A stretch of DNA of 64,000 nt, taken from Prescottella sp. R16. GTDB taxonomy: Bacteria; Actinomycetota; Actinomycetes; Mycobacteriales; Mycobacteriaceae. This document shows, in pieces, positions 8,034 to 15,925 of the stretch. Every line of letters starts with the position of its first letter. Within the stretch, counting starts at the first letter, position 1. The notes beneath the pieces are model-generated. The model saw nothing but the letters and a program-made list of their open reading frames with translations, searched no databases and was not told the DNA's origin. The stretch is taken from assembly GCF_030656875.1 (NCBI RefSeq), contig NZ_CP130943.1:2294001-2358000 (forward strand), written 5' to 3'. The position numbers and the translations under genes were made by a program.

Positions 8034-8594
8034 TCAGGTCAGGGGTCGGATCACACGGCACGGGTTACCGGCGGCGAACACCTTTTCCGGAACGTCCCTC
8101 GTCACGACACTGCCTGCCCCGATCACCGTGTTGTCGCCGATAGTGACGCCGGGGCACACGATCACACCACCACCGAGCCACACGTTGTCGCCGATCGTGA
8201 TCGGTGCCGCGGATTCCCAGCGTTGACGGCGCGCCTCGTGATCGGACATCGGATGCAGTGCGGTCAACAGTTGCGCCCGCGGATCGATCGACACGTCGTC
8301 GCCGATGGTGATCGGTGCGCAGTCGAGCAGAATGGCGTCGTAGTTGAGGAAGCTGTTCGCGCCGATCCGAACGTATTTGCCGTAGTCGCACTGGAACCGG
8401 GGCATGATCCAGGATCCTTCGCCCAGAAATCCGAGCAACTCGTCGAGGATCTCTCGCCTCACGGTGTCCTCGTCCGCAAGGGTCGCATTGAATCGGTCGA
8501 GGAGCCGCTGACAGGCCTTGCGGTCGGCCACGAGAACGTCGTCGTTGTCGCGGTACAAGTCTCCCCGCAGCATGCGGTCACGCTGTTCGCTCAC
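8034..8594 (-). CDS. Maltose/galactoside O-acetyltransferase-like hexapeptide-repeat enzyme
   Basis: A 186 aa acetyl-CoA-dependent sugar O-acetyltransferase of the LacA/Maa group. It has the typical N-terminal region (MLRGDLYRDNDDVLVADRKA, then LLDRFN) and a left-handed beta-helix of hexapeptide repeats (PITIGDDVSIDPRAQLL, PITIGDNVWLGGGVIVCPG, GDNTVIGAGSVVTRDVPE). The likely catalytic His is in TALHPMSDHEARR. The ending VFAAGNPCRVIRPL is standard. I start at GTG 8594 because homologues begin just before EQRDRMLRG; the frame is open to 8747. Confidence 0.86.
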   Translation of the reverse strand: MSEQRDRMLRGDLYRDNDDVLVADRKACQRLLDRFNATLADEDTVRREILDELLGFLGEGSWIMPRFQCDYGKYVRIGANSFLNYDAILLDCAPITIGDDVSIDPRAQLLTALHPMSDHEARRQRWESAAPITIGDNVWLGGGVIVCPGVTIGDNTVIGAGSVVTRDVPEKVFAAGNPCRVIRPLT

Positions 8595-8736
8595 GGCCTC
8601 CGACCCTACGTCGACTCGTCCCCGATGCCGGGGATCCAGGCGTGCAGACGTGTCAGCGCAGCCCAGTGTGGTGATGCAGACGTTCAGCGACATGTCGGTA
8701 AAGTCCGATACACTGCATTTTCCGATAGGAGGCTGG

Positions 8737-9135
8737 GTGGCAGACACATCCGACCTGTTGGGGCTGACGATCTCGATATCGTCGACGACGCTCCTCCTGG
8801 CCGGCGTTGCCGGCCTGATGCCACGCCTCGTCGGGGACGAACCGAACGCCGTAGCGGGTATCCGGACGAAAGCGACGATGTCCAGCGCCGAAGCCTGGCG
8901 GTCGGCTCATCGGGTTGCGCAGCCGATCCTGCGATGGACAGTGTGGACAGGCGTTGCAGGCTTGGGTATTCAGACCGCCATCGGTCTCGTGGCAGGATTC
9001 GCATCCGTGACGTCAGCCGTTGCCGCGGTGATCGTATGTGCGGCAACGTTCATCATCCTGATCTACGCGGCACTGAAGGGAAATGCTGCAGCGAAAGCAA
9101 TGGAGCGCCGTCCCGGCGACACCTCCCGGTTCTGA
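8737..9135 (+). CDS. SdpI/YhfL-family membrane protein
   Basis: A 132 aa protein with three membrane helices. Between helices 1 and 2 it carries the family's conserved cytoplasmic motif, here PNAVAGIRTKATMSSAEAWR followed by SAHRVAQ. SdpI of Bacillus is an immunity/signalling protein for a toxin, but most actinobacterial members have no known role. The start at GTG 8737 is preceded by AGGAGG (8727-8732). It is divergent from the acetyltransferase, and its 3' end overlaps the convergent HIT-like gene by 73 bp. No toxin gene is next to it. Confidence 0.72.
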   Translation: MADTSDLLGLTISISSTTLLLAGVAGLMPRLVGDEPNAVAGIRTKATMSSAEAWRSAHRVAQPILRWTVWTGVAGLGIQTAIGLVAGFASVTSAVAAVIVCAATFIILIYAALKGNAAAKAMERRPGDTSRF

Positions 9136-9590
9136 GCCCGGCTGCTCGGACGGCTCGGAACCAGGAGATGGGTGGCGCGCGTCAGGAGACCAGGAAGAGA
9201 AGCATCGCGGTCAGCCGGATACAGCCACACCGGCATCCGCTTGTACTGCTCGGGTTCCCACTCGTAGCGGGGCCAGATGTGGGTATGGAGGAAAGTATCG
9301 GTGTTGCCGAGGATTTCGATGTTCACCCGGCGGAATCCGCTGTCGGCCTGCCGACATGCCGTCTCCACTGCGCAGGACAGGCGGTCGACGCTTTCCAGAT
9401 AGGCGAGTCGGCGCGAACGAGGAAGATCGCTGAGCGCGGTGGTACCGGGATCGTCGGTCAGCAGGACGCTGTAGCCGGGCAACCACTGAACGTCACCGAT
9501 CGCCGCGAACGCCTCGGGTAGGCGGGCGATCACCGTAAGATTCTCGCCACGCAATGCAGCATCGACCCGTGCCTGCTTCCAGTCGCTCAT
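9063..9590 (-). CDS. HIT-like (diadenosine tetraphosphate hydrolase type) protein, C-terminus probably altered
   Basis: The first ~127 residues resemble a HIT-superfamily group: MSDWKQARVDAALRGENLTV, VQWLPGYSVLLTDDP, RVNIEILGNTDTFLHTHIWP and YEWEPEQYKRMPVWLYP. HTHIW stands where HIT enzymes have the His-x-His-x-His triad, so this is a degenerate or variant active site. After WLYPADR the sequence turns into a low-complexity tail that overlaps the convergent SdpI-like gene by 73 bp. A frameshift or acquired tail is likely. Whether it is catalytic is unknown. Confidence 0.62.
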   Translation of the reverse strand: MSDWKQARVDAALRGENLTVIARLPEAFAAIGDVQWLPGYSVLLTDDPGTTALSDLPRSRRLAYLESVDRLSCAVETACRQADSGFRRVNIEILGNTDTFLHTHIWPRYEWEPEQYKRMPVWLYPADRDASLPGLLTRATHLLVPSRPSSRAQNREVSPGRRSIAFAAAFPFSAA

Positions 9591-9743
9591 CGGTCGAGTG
9601 TGTCAGATACTCAGTCGCAGCGACGAATCAACGTGCAGGCAGCCATGTTTCCGTGGAATCAACCGGGAACTTCTGGGGGACAAGAGCTTTCGTGACAACC
9701 GGAGCTCCTGGACCGGAATGTCGGCGACACTACCCGGTCGAAA

Positions 9744-9927
9744 TTTCGGACTTATGAGACCATTAGGCATGGAGCCTTTGAAGCCCTGGGAGATGGCCTG
9801 GCTGGCCAACCATCTGCGGAATTACCTCGTCAACGCCCGCAGGTTCGTCACCGGATGGCGCTTCACCGAGATCCCGACCACCGAACTGCCACACACCGAC
9901 GACAGGCCTGACACCGGGAAGCGCTGA
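9744..9927 (+). repeat. Copy 1 of a ~184 bp duplicated unit (promoter-proximal sequence plus small ORF)
   Basis: From TTTCGGACTTATG to the stop of the small ORF this segment closely resembles 10460-10641. The similarity includes about 25 bases before each start codon, so upstream and coding sequence were duplicated together in direct orientation. Confidence 0.8.
9769..9927 (+). CDS. Small ORF, copy 1 of a duplicated pair (52 aa)
   Basis: Encodes a basic 52 aa peptide beginning MEPLKPWEMAWL. It shares a near-identical core with the second copy at 10486: LRNYLVNARRFVTGWRFTEI and then PTTELPHTDDRPDTGKR. Protein-level conservation and synonymous differences between the copies suggest translation. 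No good ribosome site precedes the ATG, so a leaderless message is possible. Function unknown; no membrane segment or known domain. Confidence 0.6.
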   Translation: MEPLKPWEMAWLANHLRNYLVNARRFVTGWRFTEIPTTELPHTDDRPDTGKR

Positions 9928-10011
9928 ACCGGCGCCATCGCAGCAGTCGGGCGCCCGCCGGTCCAGCGATTTCGTCTCCTTCCCGACCGCGAAGCTGACA
10001 AGGTATCCGCT

Positions 10012-10407
10012 ATGCCTACAGCCTTGATCGAGGTCCGCCGCCGCTACTCCGAGGCCGAAGAGGTGGCCATCATCGACGCGGTCCACGGCGCCCTCGTCGC
10101 TGCGTTCCTCATCCCGCCGAAGGACAAGCATGTGCGGCTCATCGCACACGAACCCCACAGGTTCGCCTGCCCTCCCGGGATCGCCGAACCGGAGTTCTGC
10201 ACCATCGTGTCGATCGACTGCTTTGCGGGTCGATCGGGGGAGGCGAAGCGGACCCTCTATACCGAAATCGTCGACCGACTCGCGGCACTCGGTATCCCCC
10301 GAAATCATGTCACCATCACCCTCAGAGAGATCCAGCCCGAGAACTGGGGGATCCGAGGCGGGAAAGCCGCCTCCGACGTCGATCTGGGCTTCAACGTGCA
10401 CGTATGA
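10012..10407 (+). CDS. Tautomerase-superfamily protein
   Basis: A 131 aa protein of the 4-oxalocrotonate tautomerase superfamily, long (fused) form. Processing of the initiator Met would expose Pro (MPTALIEVRRRYSEAEE), the catalytic base in this fold. The C-terminal part has the family pattern VTITLREIQPENWGIRGGKA. Members include tautomerases, malonate semialdehyde decarboxylase and cis-3-chloroacrylic acid dehalogenase; the activity cannot be chosen here. It sits exactly between the two duplicated small ORFs, all on the plus strand. Confidence 0.82.
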   Translation: MPTALIEVRRRYSEAEEVAIIDAVHGALVAAFLIPPKDKHVRLIAHEPHRFACPPGIAEPEFCTIVSIDCFAGRSGEAKRTLYTEIVDRLAALGIPRNHVTITLREIQPENWGIRGGKAASDVDLGFNVHV

Positions 10408-10459
10408 CGTCGACTCCCGGACTTCCCGACAGTGCGCCAAAGATGTTGGCCAGCCGACA

Positions 10460-10641
10460 TTTCGAACCTATGGGACCATCACGGCATGAACCTGCAGTTC
10501 TGGGAGTTGAGAGCGCTGACCAACCACCTGCGGAACTACCTCGTCGACGCCCGCAGGTTCGTCACCGGGTGGCGTTTCACCGAAATCCCGACCACCGAAC
10601 TGCCGCACACCGACGGCAGCCCCGACACGGGTAAGCGCTGA
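10460..10641 (+). repeat. Copy 2 of the duplicated unit
   Basis: Direct-repeat partner of 9744-9927, starting TTTCGAACCTATGGGACCAT and ending at the stop of the second small ORF. The spacer between copies contains only the tautomerase gene and short flanks. Confidence 0.8.
10486..10641 (+). CDS. Small ORF, copy 2 of a duplicated pair (51 aa)
   Basis: Encodes MNLQFWELRALTNH followed by the shared core LRNYLVDARRFVTGWRFTEI and PTTELPHTDGSPDTGKR. The first ~14 residues differ from copy 1 while the remaining ~37 are almost identical, with differences clustered at a few positions. This unequal pattern suggests selection on the C-terminal part. Function unknown. Confidence 0.6.
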   Translation: MNLQFWELRALTNHLRNYLVDARRFVTGWRFTEIPTTELPHTDGSPDTGKR

Positions 10642-10733
10642 TTTTCGGTCCGAGCGTTCCCGGGTTCCGATGGTCGCGGCAGGGCGTGCCGAACACGACG
10701 AAAAGCCCTCCGGCCGGTGATTGAATACCGGCC

Positions 10734-11573
10734 ATGGAACTCGTGGATACCGGGCATGTCCGTCTCGGCGTGGAGCGGCGCGGGGCGGGGCCTCCGGTCG
10801 TCCTGATCGGCGGGACCGGGATGCCGCCGATCGCGTGGGAGGTCTCCGGCCTGACGACCGCGCTTGTCGACGCCGGCTTCGATGTCGTCGCGTACGCATC
10901 GCGTGGTGTCGCACCGAGCGACGCCCCGTCACCACACTGCACCGTCGCCGATCTGGCCGCGGACCTGACGGCACTCGTCGACGCTCTCGGTATCGACCGG
11001 CGGCCGGCACTCATCGGATACTCCCTCGGCAGTTTCACTGCCGAGCACCTGCTCTCGGCCCACCCGGACAGGTTCGCCGCCGGGGTCCTCATCGCCGGGC
11101 CGGGACCGACGACACCGTTGCTGAGAGCAGTGGTGAACAGTGAGGCGACGCTGATCGACCGTCTCGGGGAGCTGCCCGCCGATGTGATGGCCATGCAGAC
11201 CCTGCTCACGGCTCTGTCACCGGGCGCCCTGGCAGCAGCGGATCCGCTGGTCGAGCAGTGGGCCGAGATGACCCTCCACCAGGGGATGGTGTGGACATCG
11301 AACGACGGGGAGGTGGCACAGGCGCGCGCCTCACACACGTGGCTGCGTGACGACACCCGCATGGACCGTCTCGCCGGCATCCAAGCACCTGTTCTGGCGG
11401 TCGCGTTCGAACACGATCCGCTCCTCGGTCCCGTGCAGGCCCGCTCCGCTGTCGACCGGATCCCGAACGCCGAACTCTGCGTCGTTCCCGACGCGGGCCA
11501 CGGCGGCGTCATGACCCACGCCGAGCAGGTCGCCCCGCCGATCGTCGAATTCCTGCTCCGTCACCATCGCTGA
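10734..11573 (+). CDS. Alpha/beta hydrolase
   Basis: A 279 aa alpha/beta-fold hydrolase. Motifs: VVLIGGTGMPPIAW (oxyanion side), nucleophile Ser in LIGYSLGSFTAEH, acid region VAFEHDPLLGPVQ, and catalytic His in VPDAGHGGVMTH. No signal peptide. Similar to the non-haem peroxidase/carboxylesterase-like hydrolases common in actinobacteria. It stands alone; the following XRE gene is convergent. Confidence 0.86.
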   Translation: MELVDTGHVRLGVERRGAGPPVVLIGGTGMPPIAWEVSGLTTALVDAGFDVVAYASRGVAPSDAPSPHCTVADLAADLTALVDALGIDRRPALIGYSLGSFTAEHLLSAHPDRFAAGVLIAGPGPTTPLLRAVVNSEATLIDRLGELPADVMAMQTLLTALSPGALAAADPLVEQWAEMTLHQGMVWTSNDGEVAQARASHTWLRDDTRMDRLAGIQAPVLAVAFEHDPLLGPVQARSAVDRIPNAELCVVPDAGHGGVMTHAEQVAPPIVEFLLRHHR

Positions 11574-11627
11574 CCCGGAACGTCGATGCCGGGGAGGACT
11601 CGTCATTCGTGACCGAGTCGACTCCGG

Positions 11628-11894
11628 TCAGCCCGTGCGCGGGAGGCTCAGGGGAGTGAGGCACGTGTCGGCGAGTTCGTCGAGCGACAGGGGGAGGACA
11701 CGCGCCAACGCGGCGACGGTAGCGAACGCCGGGGTCGCCAATCGTCCCGTTTCGATCTTGCGGAGGGTTTCCGGGGAAATCGCTGCCGCGTGAGCTACCT
11801 CGGCGAGGGTTCGGGTTCCCCGGGCCTCTCGGAGCAGCATGCCGAGACGCTTGCCGGCGGCCAACTGTTCTGCTGTCAGCGGGAGACGCACCAT
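11628..11894 (-). CDS. XRE-family helix-turn-helix regulator
   Basis: An 88 aa Cro/C1-type DNA-binding protein with little besides the HTH: LGMLLREARGTRTLAEVAHA, then AAISPETLRKIETGRLATPA and FATVAALARVLPLSLDELA. It is divergent from the methionine aminopeptidase gene. The 93 bp between them holds two 14 bp GGTAT-N4-ATACC sites, so it most likely represses itself and the peptidase. Confidence 0.85.
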   Translation of the reverse strand: MVRLPLTAEQLAAGKRLGMLLREARGTRTLAEVAHAAAISPETLRKIETGRLATPAFATVAALARVLPLSLDELADTCLTPLSLPRTG

Positions 11895-11912
11895 GCCCGC
11901 AGCCTACCGTTT

Positions 11913-11928
11913 CGGTATGAAAATACCG
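11913..11928. promoter_or_regulatory. Operator 1, CGGTATGAAAATACCG
   Basis: Inverted repeat GGTAT-N4-ATACC, 19 bp upstream of the XRE start codon. It is matched by a second site 31 bp away, about three helical turns, so dimers could bind the same DNA face. Confidence 0.7.
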
Positions 11929-11944
11929 TCCCGTCGACTAGATT

Positions 11945-11958
11945 GGTATTTTAATACC
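11945..11958. promoter_or_regulatory. Operator 2, GGTATTTTAATACC
   Basis: Six-base arms GGTATT/AATACC with a two-base centre, sharing the GGTAT-N4-ATACC pattern with operator 1. It lies 30 bp before the peptidase ATG, at the likely promoter. Confidence 0.7.
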
Positions 11959-11987
11959 GATTCTGATCGATTGGGAGGACCTCTCTG

Positions 11988-12776
11988 ATGCTGGAACTGA
12001 AGACCCCGAACGAGATCGCAGCGATGGCCGTCACCGGCGCCTTCATCGCCGAGCTGCTCGACGACCTCGCGCATCGGGCCCGGGTGGGAGTGAATCTGCT
12101 CGACCTCGAACATCGCGCCCGACAGCTGATCACACAGCGCGGTGCCGCATCGTGCTACTGGGACTACGCACCATCGTTCGGGCGGGGCCCGTTCCGCAAC
12201 GTGATCTGCCTGTCGGTCAACGACGCGGTGCTGCACGGCCTGCCCCACGACTATGCACTGCGTGACGGTGACCTGTTGAGTATGGACATCGCCGTCGCCA
12301 TCGACGGGTGGGTTGCCGACTCGGCACGCAGCCTCATCGTCGGCGAGCCGCGCCCCGAGGACCAACGACTGATCGAAGCCACCGAGAAGGCACTGGCAGC
12401 CGGCATTGCGGCAGCCCTGCCCGGAAACCGGCTGGGCGACATTTCCGCGGCCATCGGCTCCGTGGCGGCCGACTACGGTTACCCGGTCAACACCGAGTTC
12501 GGGGGCCACGGTCTCGGCCGCACCATGCACGAGGACCCGCACGTCCCGAATGTCGGCCGCGCGGGCAGAGGACTCCAACTACGCCCAGGGCTGACCCTCG
12601 CACTCGAACCATGGTTCGCCGCCGGCACCGACACCATCGTCTACGACCCCGACGGATGGACCATCCGCTCCGCTGACGGCTCACGCACCGCACACAGCGA
12701 ACACACCATCGCGATCACCGACGGCCCGCCGCGCGTACTGACCAGTCGAGAGCACATCACCGCATCCAGGCCGTAG
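11988..12776 (+). CDS. map: Type I methionine aminopeptidase (M24A)
   Basis: A 262 aa cytosolic metallopeptidase that removes the initiator Met from new proteins. All five metal ligands are present: Asp100 (SMDIAV), Asp111 (VADSARS), His174 (GGHGLGRTMH), Glu207 (ALEPWF) and Glu238 (HSEHTIA). Each is offset by exactly three from the E. coli enzyme. His83 in VLHGLP matches the conserved active-site His. The start ATG is preceded by GGGAGGA. It is not in the usual ribosomal-protein/adenylate kinase context but faces a dedicated XRE repressor. It is therefore probably an accessory, conditionally expressed copy; whether the genome has another map lies outside this window. Confidence 0.9.
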   Translation: MLELKTPNEIAAMAVTGAFIAELLDDLAHRARVGVNLLDLEHRARQLITQRGAASCYWDYAPSFGRGPFRNVICLSVNDAVLHGLPHDYALRDGDLLSMDIAVAIDGWVADSARSLIVGEPRPEDQRLIEATEKALAAGIAAALPGNRLGDISAAIGSVAADYGYPVNTEFGGHGLGRTMHEDPHVPNVGRAGRGLQLRPGLTLALEPWFAAGTDTIVYDPDGWTIRSADGSRTAHSEHTIAITDGPPRVLTSREHITASRP

Positions 12777-13307
12777 TCGGCACATTTTCCGTGCGGGATG
12801 TCCTTGCCACGTTCTCCGAGGACCTCGGGCTCTACTGACGCGACCTTCACCGTGCTCTACGCACGTGAACATGCTGCACCCCACCGTGCCTCACCCCTGC
12901 AACGTGCTGGTCAACCAGGTAGCACCGACCCCACCGAGAACGTCGGTACCGACATGGCGAGCACGACCGAACCCCACAGGATCGGATGGCCGACCGGTGT
13001 CCGCACACGAACGGTCCGGACGTCCGACCAGACTGCGGCACGTGTCGTGGACTGTTCTGGTCGGGAAACCTCAGACGTCGAGTGCGATTCATCCGGTTCG
13101 GCCCTATCGGCGATCCTCGACCAATCGTGTGACACGACACAACTGAAGTATCCGATCTTCGATGCAGGCACCCAAAGGGGACCCTTGTTTCCGAAGTGAA
13201 ACGGAACACCAACCCACACTCCGCCACAGTGACAAATACCTGGGGGAGTTTTCATCGAAGATGAGCAGTGGTCCCGTTGCGCGGCCGCAACGTGACAGCA
13301 TGGCGAC
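12777..13307. other. About 530 bp with no recognisable gene
   Basis: Short frames exist on both strands, but none has the codon bias or motifs of its neighbours. I saw no RNA gene, strong hairpin or repeat here. It may be decayed coding sequence. Confidence 0.4.
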
Positions 13308-13505
13308 ATGTCACCGATCCGACGGGCACAGCCGCCAGAGCCCCGGTGGGCGTGGCCACTCGTGTATGCCGGGATCATCGTTCTCGGCCTGGTGCTCCAC
13401 ATCACGCTGCAGTCGCCGTTCTGGATCCAGACGGTGCTTGCTCTCGGAATCGTCGTCGCCTTCTTCGTTGCGATGTCGTGGGCGGGGCGCCGCACCCGAC
13501 GGTAG
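13308..13505 (+). CDS. Small two-helix membrane protein
   Basis: A 65 aa protein: a short Pro/Arg-rich N-terminus (MSPIRRAQPPEPRW), two hydrophobic segments (about residues 17-33 and 38-57) and a basic end GRRTRR. Typical small actinobacterial membrane protein of unknown role. It is convergent with the next hydrolase gene. Confidence 0.5.
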   Translation: MSPIRRAQPPEPRWAWPLVYAGIIVLGLVLHITLQSPFWIQTVLALGIVVAFFVAMSWAGRRTRR

Positions 13506-13519
13506 CGCGCCCGATCCCG

Positions 13520-14434
13520 TCAGTCCTGTACCGCGACAGCGTCGATCACCGCGCGCACGGCATCCCTGAGTTGCGTGAGTCCGGGTTCTTCGATGGGGAA
13601 ATGTCCGCAGTTCTCGAGCAGGACCGCATCGGTGGGTGCGGCGATGCGGTCGAGGAATCGCAGACTGACCTGCAGGGGAGTCCACCGGTCGGCCGCGGGA
13701 TGGACGAGTGTGACCGGTGCAGCCGTGAATTCCTCGGGTGAGGTGTGCGGGTAGGTGAACCAGTCGGCGAGGAACCCGAGTGGGATCCGGACCCCACCGC
13801 CGCGCGGATCGGATTCGCACAGTCGGGACAGGGCGGGATTGTTGCTCATCCGGTTCATCCGGACGAGCCACTTGATCGGTATCCGGAGGTTCCCGGCCAG
13901 GCGGGCGGTCGGCGGCAGCAGCGTCGGGGCCGCCCGTCCGGATGCGCCCCATCGTGCGGCAGCGGCGCGGGCCTCGGGGTCGGCCGGGTCGAGTAGGCAG
14001 GTGGCGACCACGGCGGCGACGTCACCGGTGCGGGCCGCGACCTCGTACGCCGCCAACCCGCCCATGCTCGCCCCGAACAGCACCAGCGGACGCGGATCGC
14101 GGGCACGCTCCTGCGTGACCAGATCGCAGAGCAGGTCGATCCAGTCGCGGTACCGCACCCGCGCCGGATCCGGTTCGACGGTGTGCCCGTAGATCGGCAG
14201 GTCCGGGGCCAGCACGTCGACGTCCTCGTCCGCGGCCAAGGACGCGAACGGCCACAGTGCCGACGCGTGTGCGCCGGCACCGTGAATCCCCAGCACCCGC
14301 ACCGGCGCGTCCGGTCGCACCGCCCGCGCGACGTGAACCCGGCGGCCACGCCACGCCCACCACGTCGATTCCGGCTCACGGAACGCCGGTCGATATCCCG
14401 CCGGCAGGAACTCTGCATACCGTGTCGTATCCAT
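13520..14434 (-). CDS. Alpha/beta hydrolase
   Basis: A 304 aa alpha/beta-fold hydrolase. Motifs: VRVLGIHGAGAHASALW, nucleophile Ser in VLFGASMGGLAAYE, a charge-relay region at LVHPAADRWTPL and catalytic His in LLENCGHFPIEEPG. The start at 14434 (MDTTRYAEFLP) is set by GGTGGAGAG upstream; the open frame continues to 14500. The lid region contains RLAGNLRIPIKWLVRMNRMS. It has no evident operon partner. Substrate unknown. Confidence 0.85.
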   Translation of the reverse strand: MDTTRYAEFLPAGYRPAFREPESTWWAWRGRRVHVARAVRPDAPVRVLGIHGAGAHASALWPFASLAADEDVDVLAPDLPIYGHTVEPDPARVRYRDWIDLLCDLVTQERARDPRPLVLFGASMGGLAAYEVAARTGDVAAVVATCLLDPADPEARAAAARWGASGRAAPTLLPPTARLAGNLRIPIKWLVRMNRMSNNPALSRLCESDPRGGGVRIPLGFLADWFTYPHTSPEEFTAAPVTLVHPAADRWTPLQVSLRFLDRIAAPTDAVLLENCGHFPIEEPGLTQLRDAVRAVIDAVAVQD

Positions 14435-14637
14435 CGCTTTGCTCTCCACCTCTTCGCGTGGCGTCGACAACCCGATACAACAGGACCGTAGCCTCCCCAT
14501 GCGATCGACGCCACGTCACCATGTGAACGGAAAACCCTATCAGCGCAACGAAATTCGAATATCCAAGCAGCCGGATCCGCATGTTCGGTCTACCGACGAC
14601 GGGCCGGAAGGTGATGGCATTCCGGCCTGGGTCCCCG

Positions 14638-15480
14638 TCATCCGATCACCAGGTCGACGACGACGAGGACGGCCAGCGTTCCGCAGAGCAGCCAGTTCGA
14701 TGCGGTGTGGGCGGCGGCCGCGGTCGCGACGGCCGGAGCGCGGAGCGCGGCCCGTTGTTCACGCAGCCGTCGGAGGTTTTCGCCGTCCCAGGTCTGGCGG
14801 CGTTGCCAGTTCCGTGCCCGGACCTCGGCACGCAGCGCCTGGACGCGATCCCACTCGTCCGGGTCGTAGGGGGCGCCGACGGGCAGTGGGGGACAGGGTT
14901 CCTCGGTCGGCGGGGCCGGCACCGTCTGCCGGGACGCCTCGTACAGGGCGTCGATCGCCGGCACCTGCGGGCGCACCACACGCAGATACATCCACTGGAA
15001 GTAGAACCCGCTGACCGCGAGCGCAACACCGGCCGCGACCGGAATGCCCATCGTCAGGTGGACGAGCCCGAACACGATCGGGGTCCGGATCCGGCGGCCA
15101 CGACTCCACGTTTCGGAGCCCTCCCGGAAGATGCGTTCCTCGTTGTGCGCGAACACGGGGATCAGCACCACGAGCAGCACCGGGACGGCGACCGCGACGA
15201 GTGTCCATCCGATACCGTCCCGGCCGGACTGCCCGAACGCGATGTTCCCGGAGCCGCCGAGCGCGGTCCACCAGCCGAACCGGGTGACCGGCAGGAGGGT
15301 CGTCGTCGCCCAGAACGCGGTGACCACCAGCGTGATCTGGGCGAGCGCACCCGGAATCATCCACCAGCGCAGAGCGCGGACGGTCGCCAGATAGTCGGCC
15401 CGGGTCCGTGGGCTGCGGATCAGTCGCCGCACCCACACCGCCATCGTTGCCGTCACCATCGCCAGCACGAGCGCGGACAC
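14638..15480 (-). CDS. Integral membrane protein, function unknown
   Basis: A ~280 aa protein with at least five hydrophobic segments: FVSALVLAMVTATMAVWV, WMIPGALAQITLVVTAFWAT, TLVAVAVPVLLVVLIPVFA, FGLVHLTMGIPVAAGVALAV and a C-terminal segment ending LLCGTLAVLVVVDLVIG. A charged, helical cytoplasmic-type domain (about residues 190-260) contains PYDPDEWDRVQALRAEV and Arg-rich repeats. I choose GTG 15480 because GGGAG lies five bases upstream; the open frame runs to 15603 but crosses the ArsR operator. No family recognised. Confidence 0.65.
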   Translation of the reverse strand: MSALVLAMVTATMAVWVRRLIRSPRTRADYLATVRALRWWMIPGALAQITLVVTAFWATTTLLPVTRFGWWTALGGSGNIAFGQSGRDGIGWTLVAVAVPVLLVVLIPVFAHNEERIFREGSETWSRGRRIRTPIVFGLVHLTMGIPVAAGVALAVSGFYFQWMYLRVVRPQVPAIDALYEASRQTVPAPPTEEPCPPLPVGAPYDPDEWDRVQALRAEVRARNWQRRQTWDGENLRRLREQRAALRAPAVATAAAAHTASNWLLCGTLAVLVVVDLVIG

Positions 15481-15595
15481 GAAATCTCCCACGAACCCCT
15501 TGCGCCTCTCGTCGACACCTCGGCCGGACCCGCGATCGGGTCCGGCCGTCCTCCGGGCGACGACAGTTCCACACGGCACCGACAGAACACTCTTG

Positions 15596-15619
15596 ATAGG
15601 CAAGTGATTACTTGCCTAT
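15596..15619. promoter_or_regulatory. Perfect palindromic operator for the ArsR gene
   Basis: ATAGGCAAGT, a four-base centre (GATT), then ACTTGCCTAT: ten-base perfect arms. It ends 10 bp before the GTG start of the ArsR gene, so the repressor would block its own promoter. The position suggests a short or leaderless transcript. Confidence 0.8.
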
Positions 15620-15628
15620 AGTGGCGTC

Positions 15629-15925
15629 GTGGCCGATGTCTTCCGCGCTCTCGACGACGCGACGCGCCGCGTCATCCTCGACGAGTTGGCGGCGGCCGAC
15701 GGGCAGACTCTGTTCGAGATCTGTTCCCTGCTCACCACGCGGCACGGTCTCGGTCTCACCCGTCAGGCGATCTCCCAGCATCTCGCGGTCCTCGAGTCCG
15801 CGGGGCTCGTGGTGACGCAGCGTCGGGGGAGATCCAAATTCCACTACTTCGACCCCGGCCCGCTCGCCGAGATCGCCCGGCGCTGGCCCACCGACCCCAG
15901 GAGCGCATCATGCGAATCAACCTGA
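15629..15925 (+). CDS. ArsR-family winged-helix regulator
   Basis: A 98 aa regulator of the ArsR/SmtB fold: MADVFRALDDATRRVILDEL, recognition helix LTRQAISQHLAVLESAGLV, and wing VTQRRGRSKFHYFDPGPL. No Cys-rich metal site of the ArsR CxC type is seen; it resembles the SdpR/YgaV-like group often paired with VOC or SRPBCC enzymes. The start is GTG 15629. Its last 16 bases overlap the VOC gene, so the two are co-transcribed and probably translationally coupled. Confidence 0.87.
   Translation: MADVFRALDDATRRVILDELAAADGQTLFEICSLLTTRHGLGLTRQAISQHLAVLESAGLVVTQRRGRSKFHYFDPGPLAEIARRWPTDPRSASCEST

Noticed and set aside
9763-10440. 225 aa minus-strand frame opposite the tautomerase and small ORFs
   Set aside because: No domain, poor composition; the plus-strand tautomerase has clear motifs and the small ORFs show paired conservation.
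12798-13199. 133 aa plus-strand frame in the 12.8-13.2 kb gap
   Set aside because: Thr/Ser-rich translation without codon bias, ribosome site or recognisable motif.
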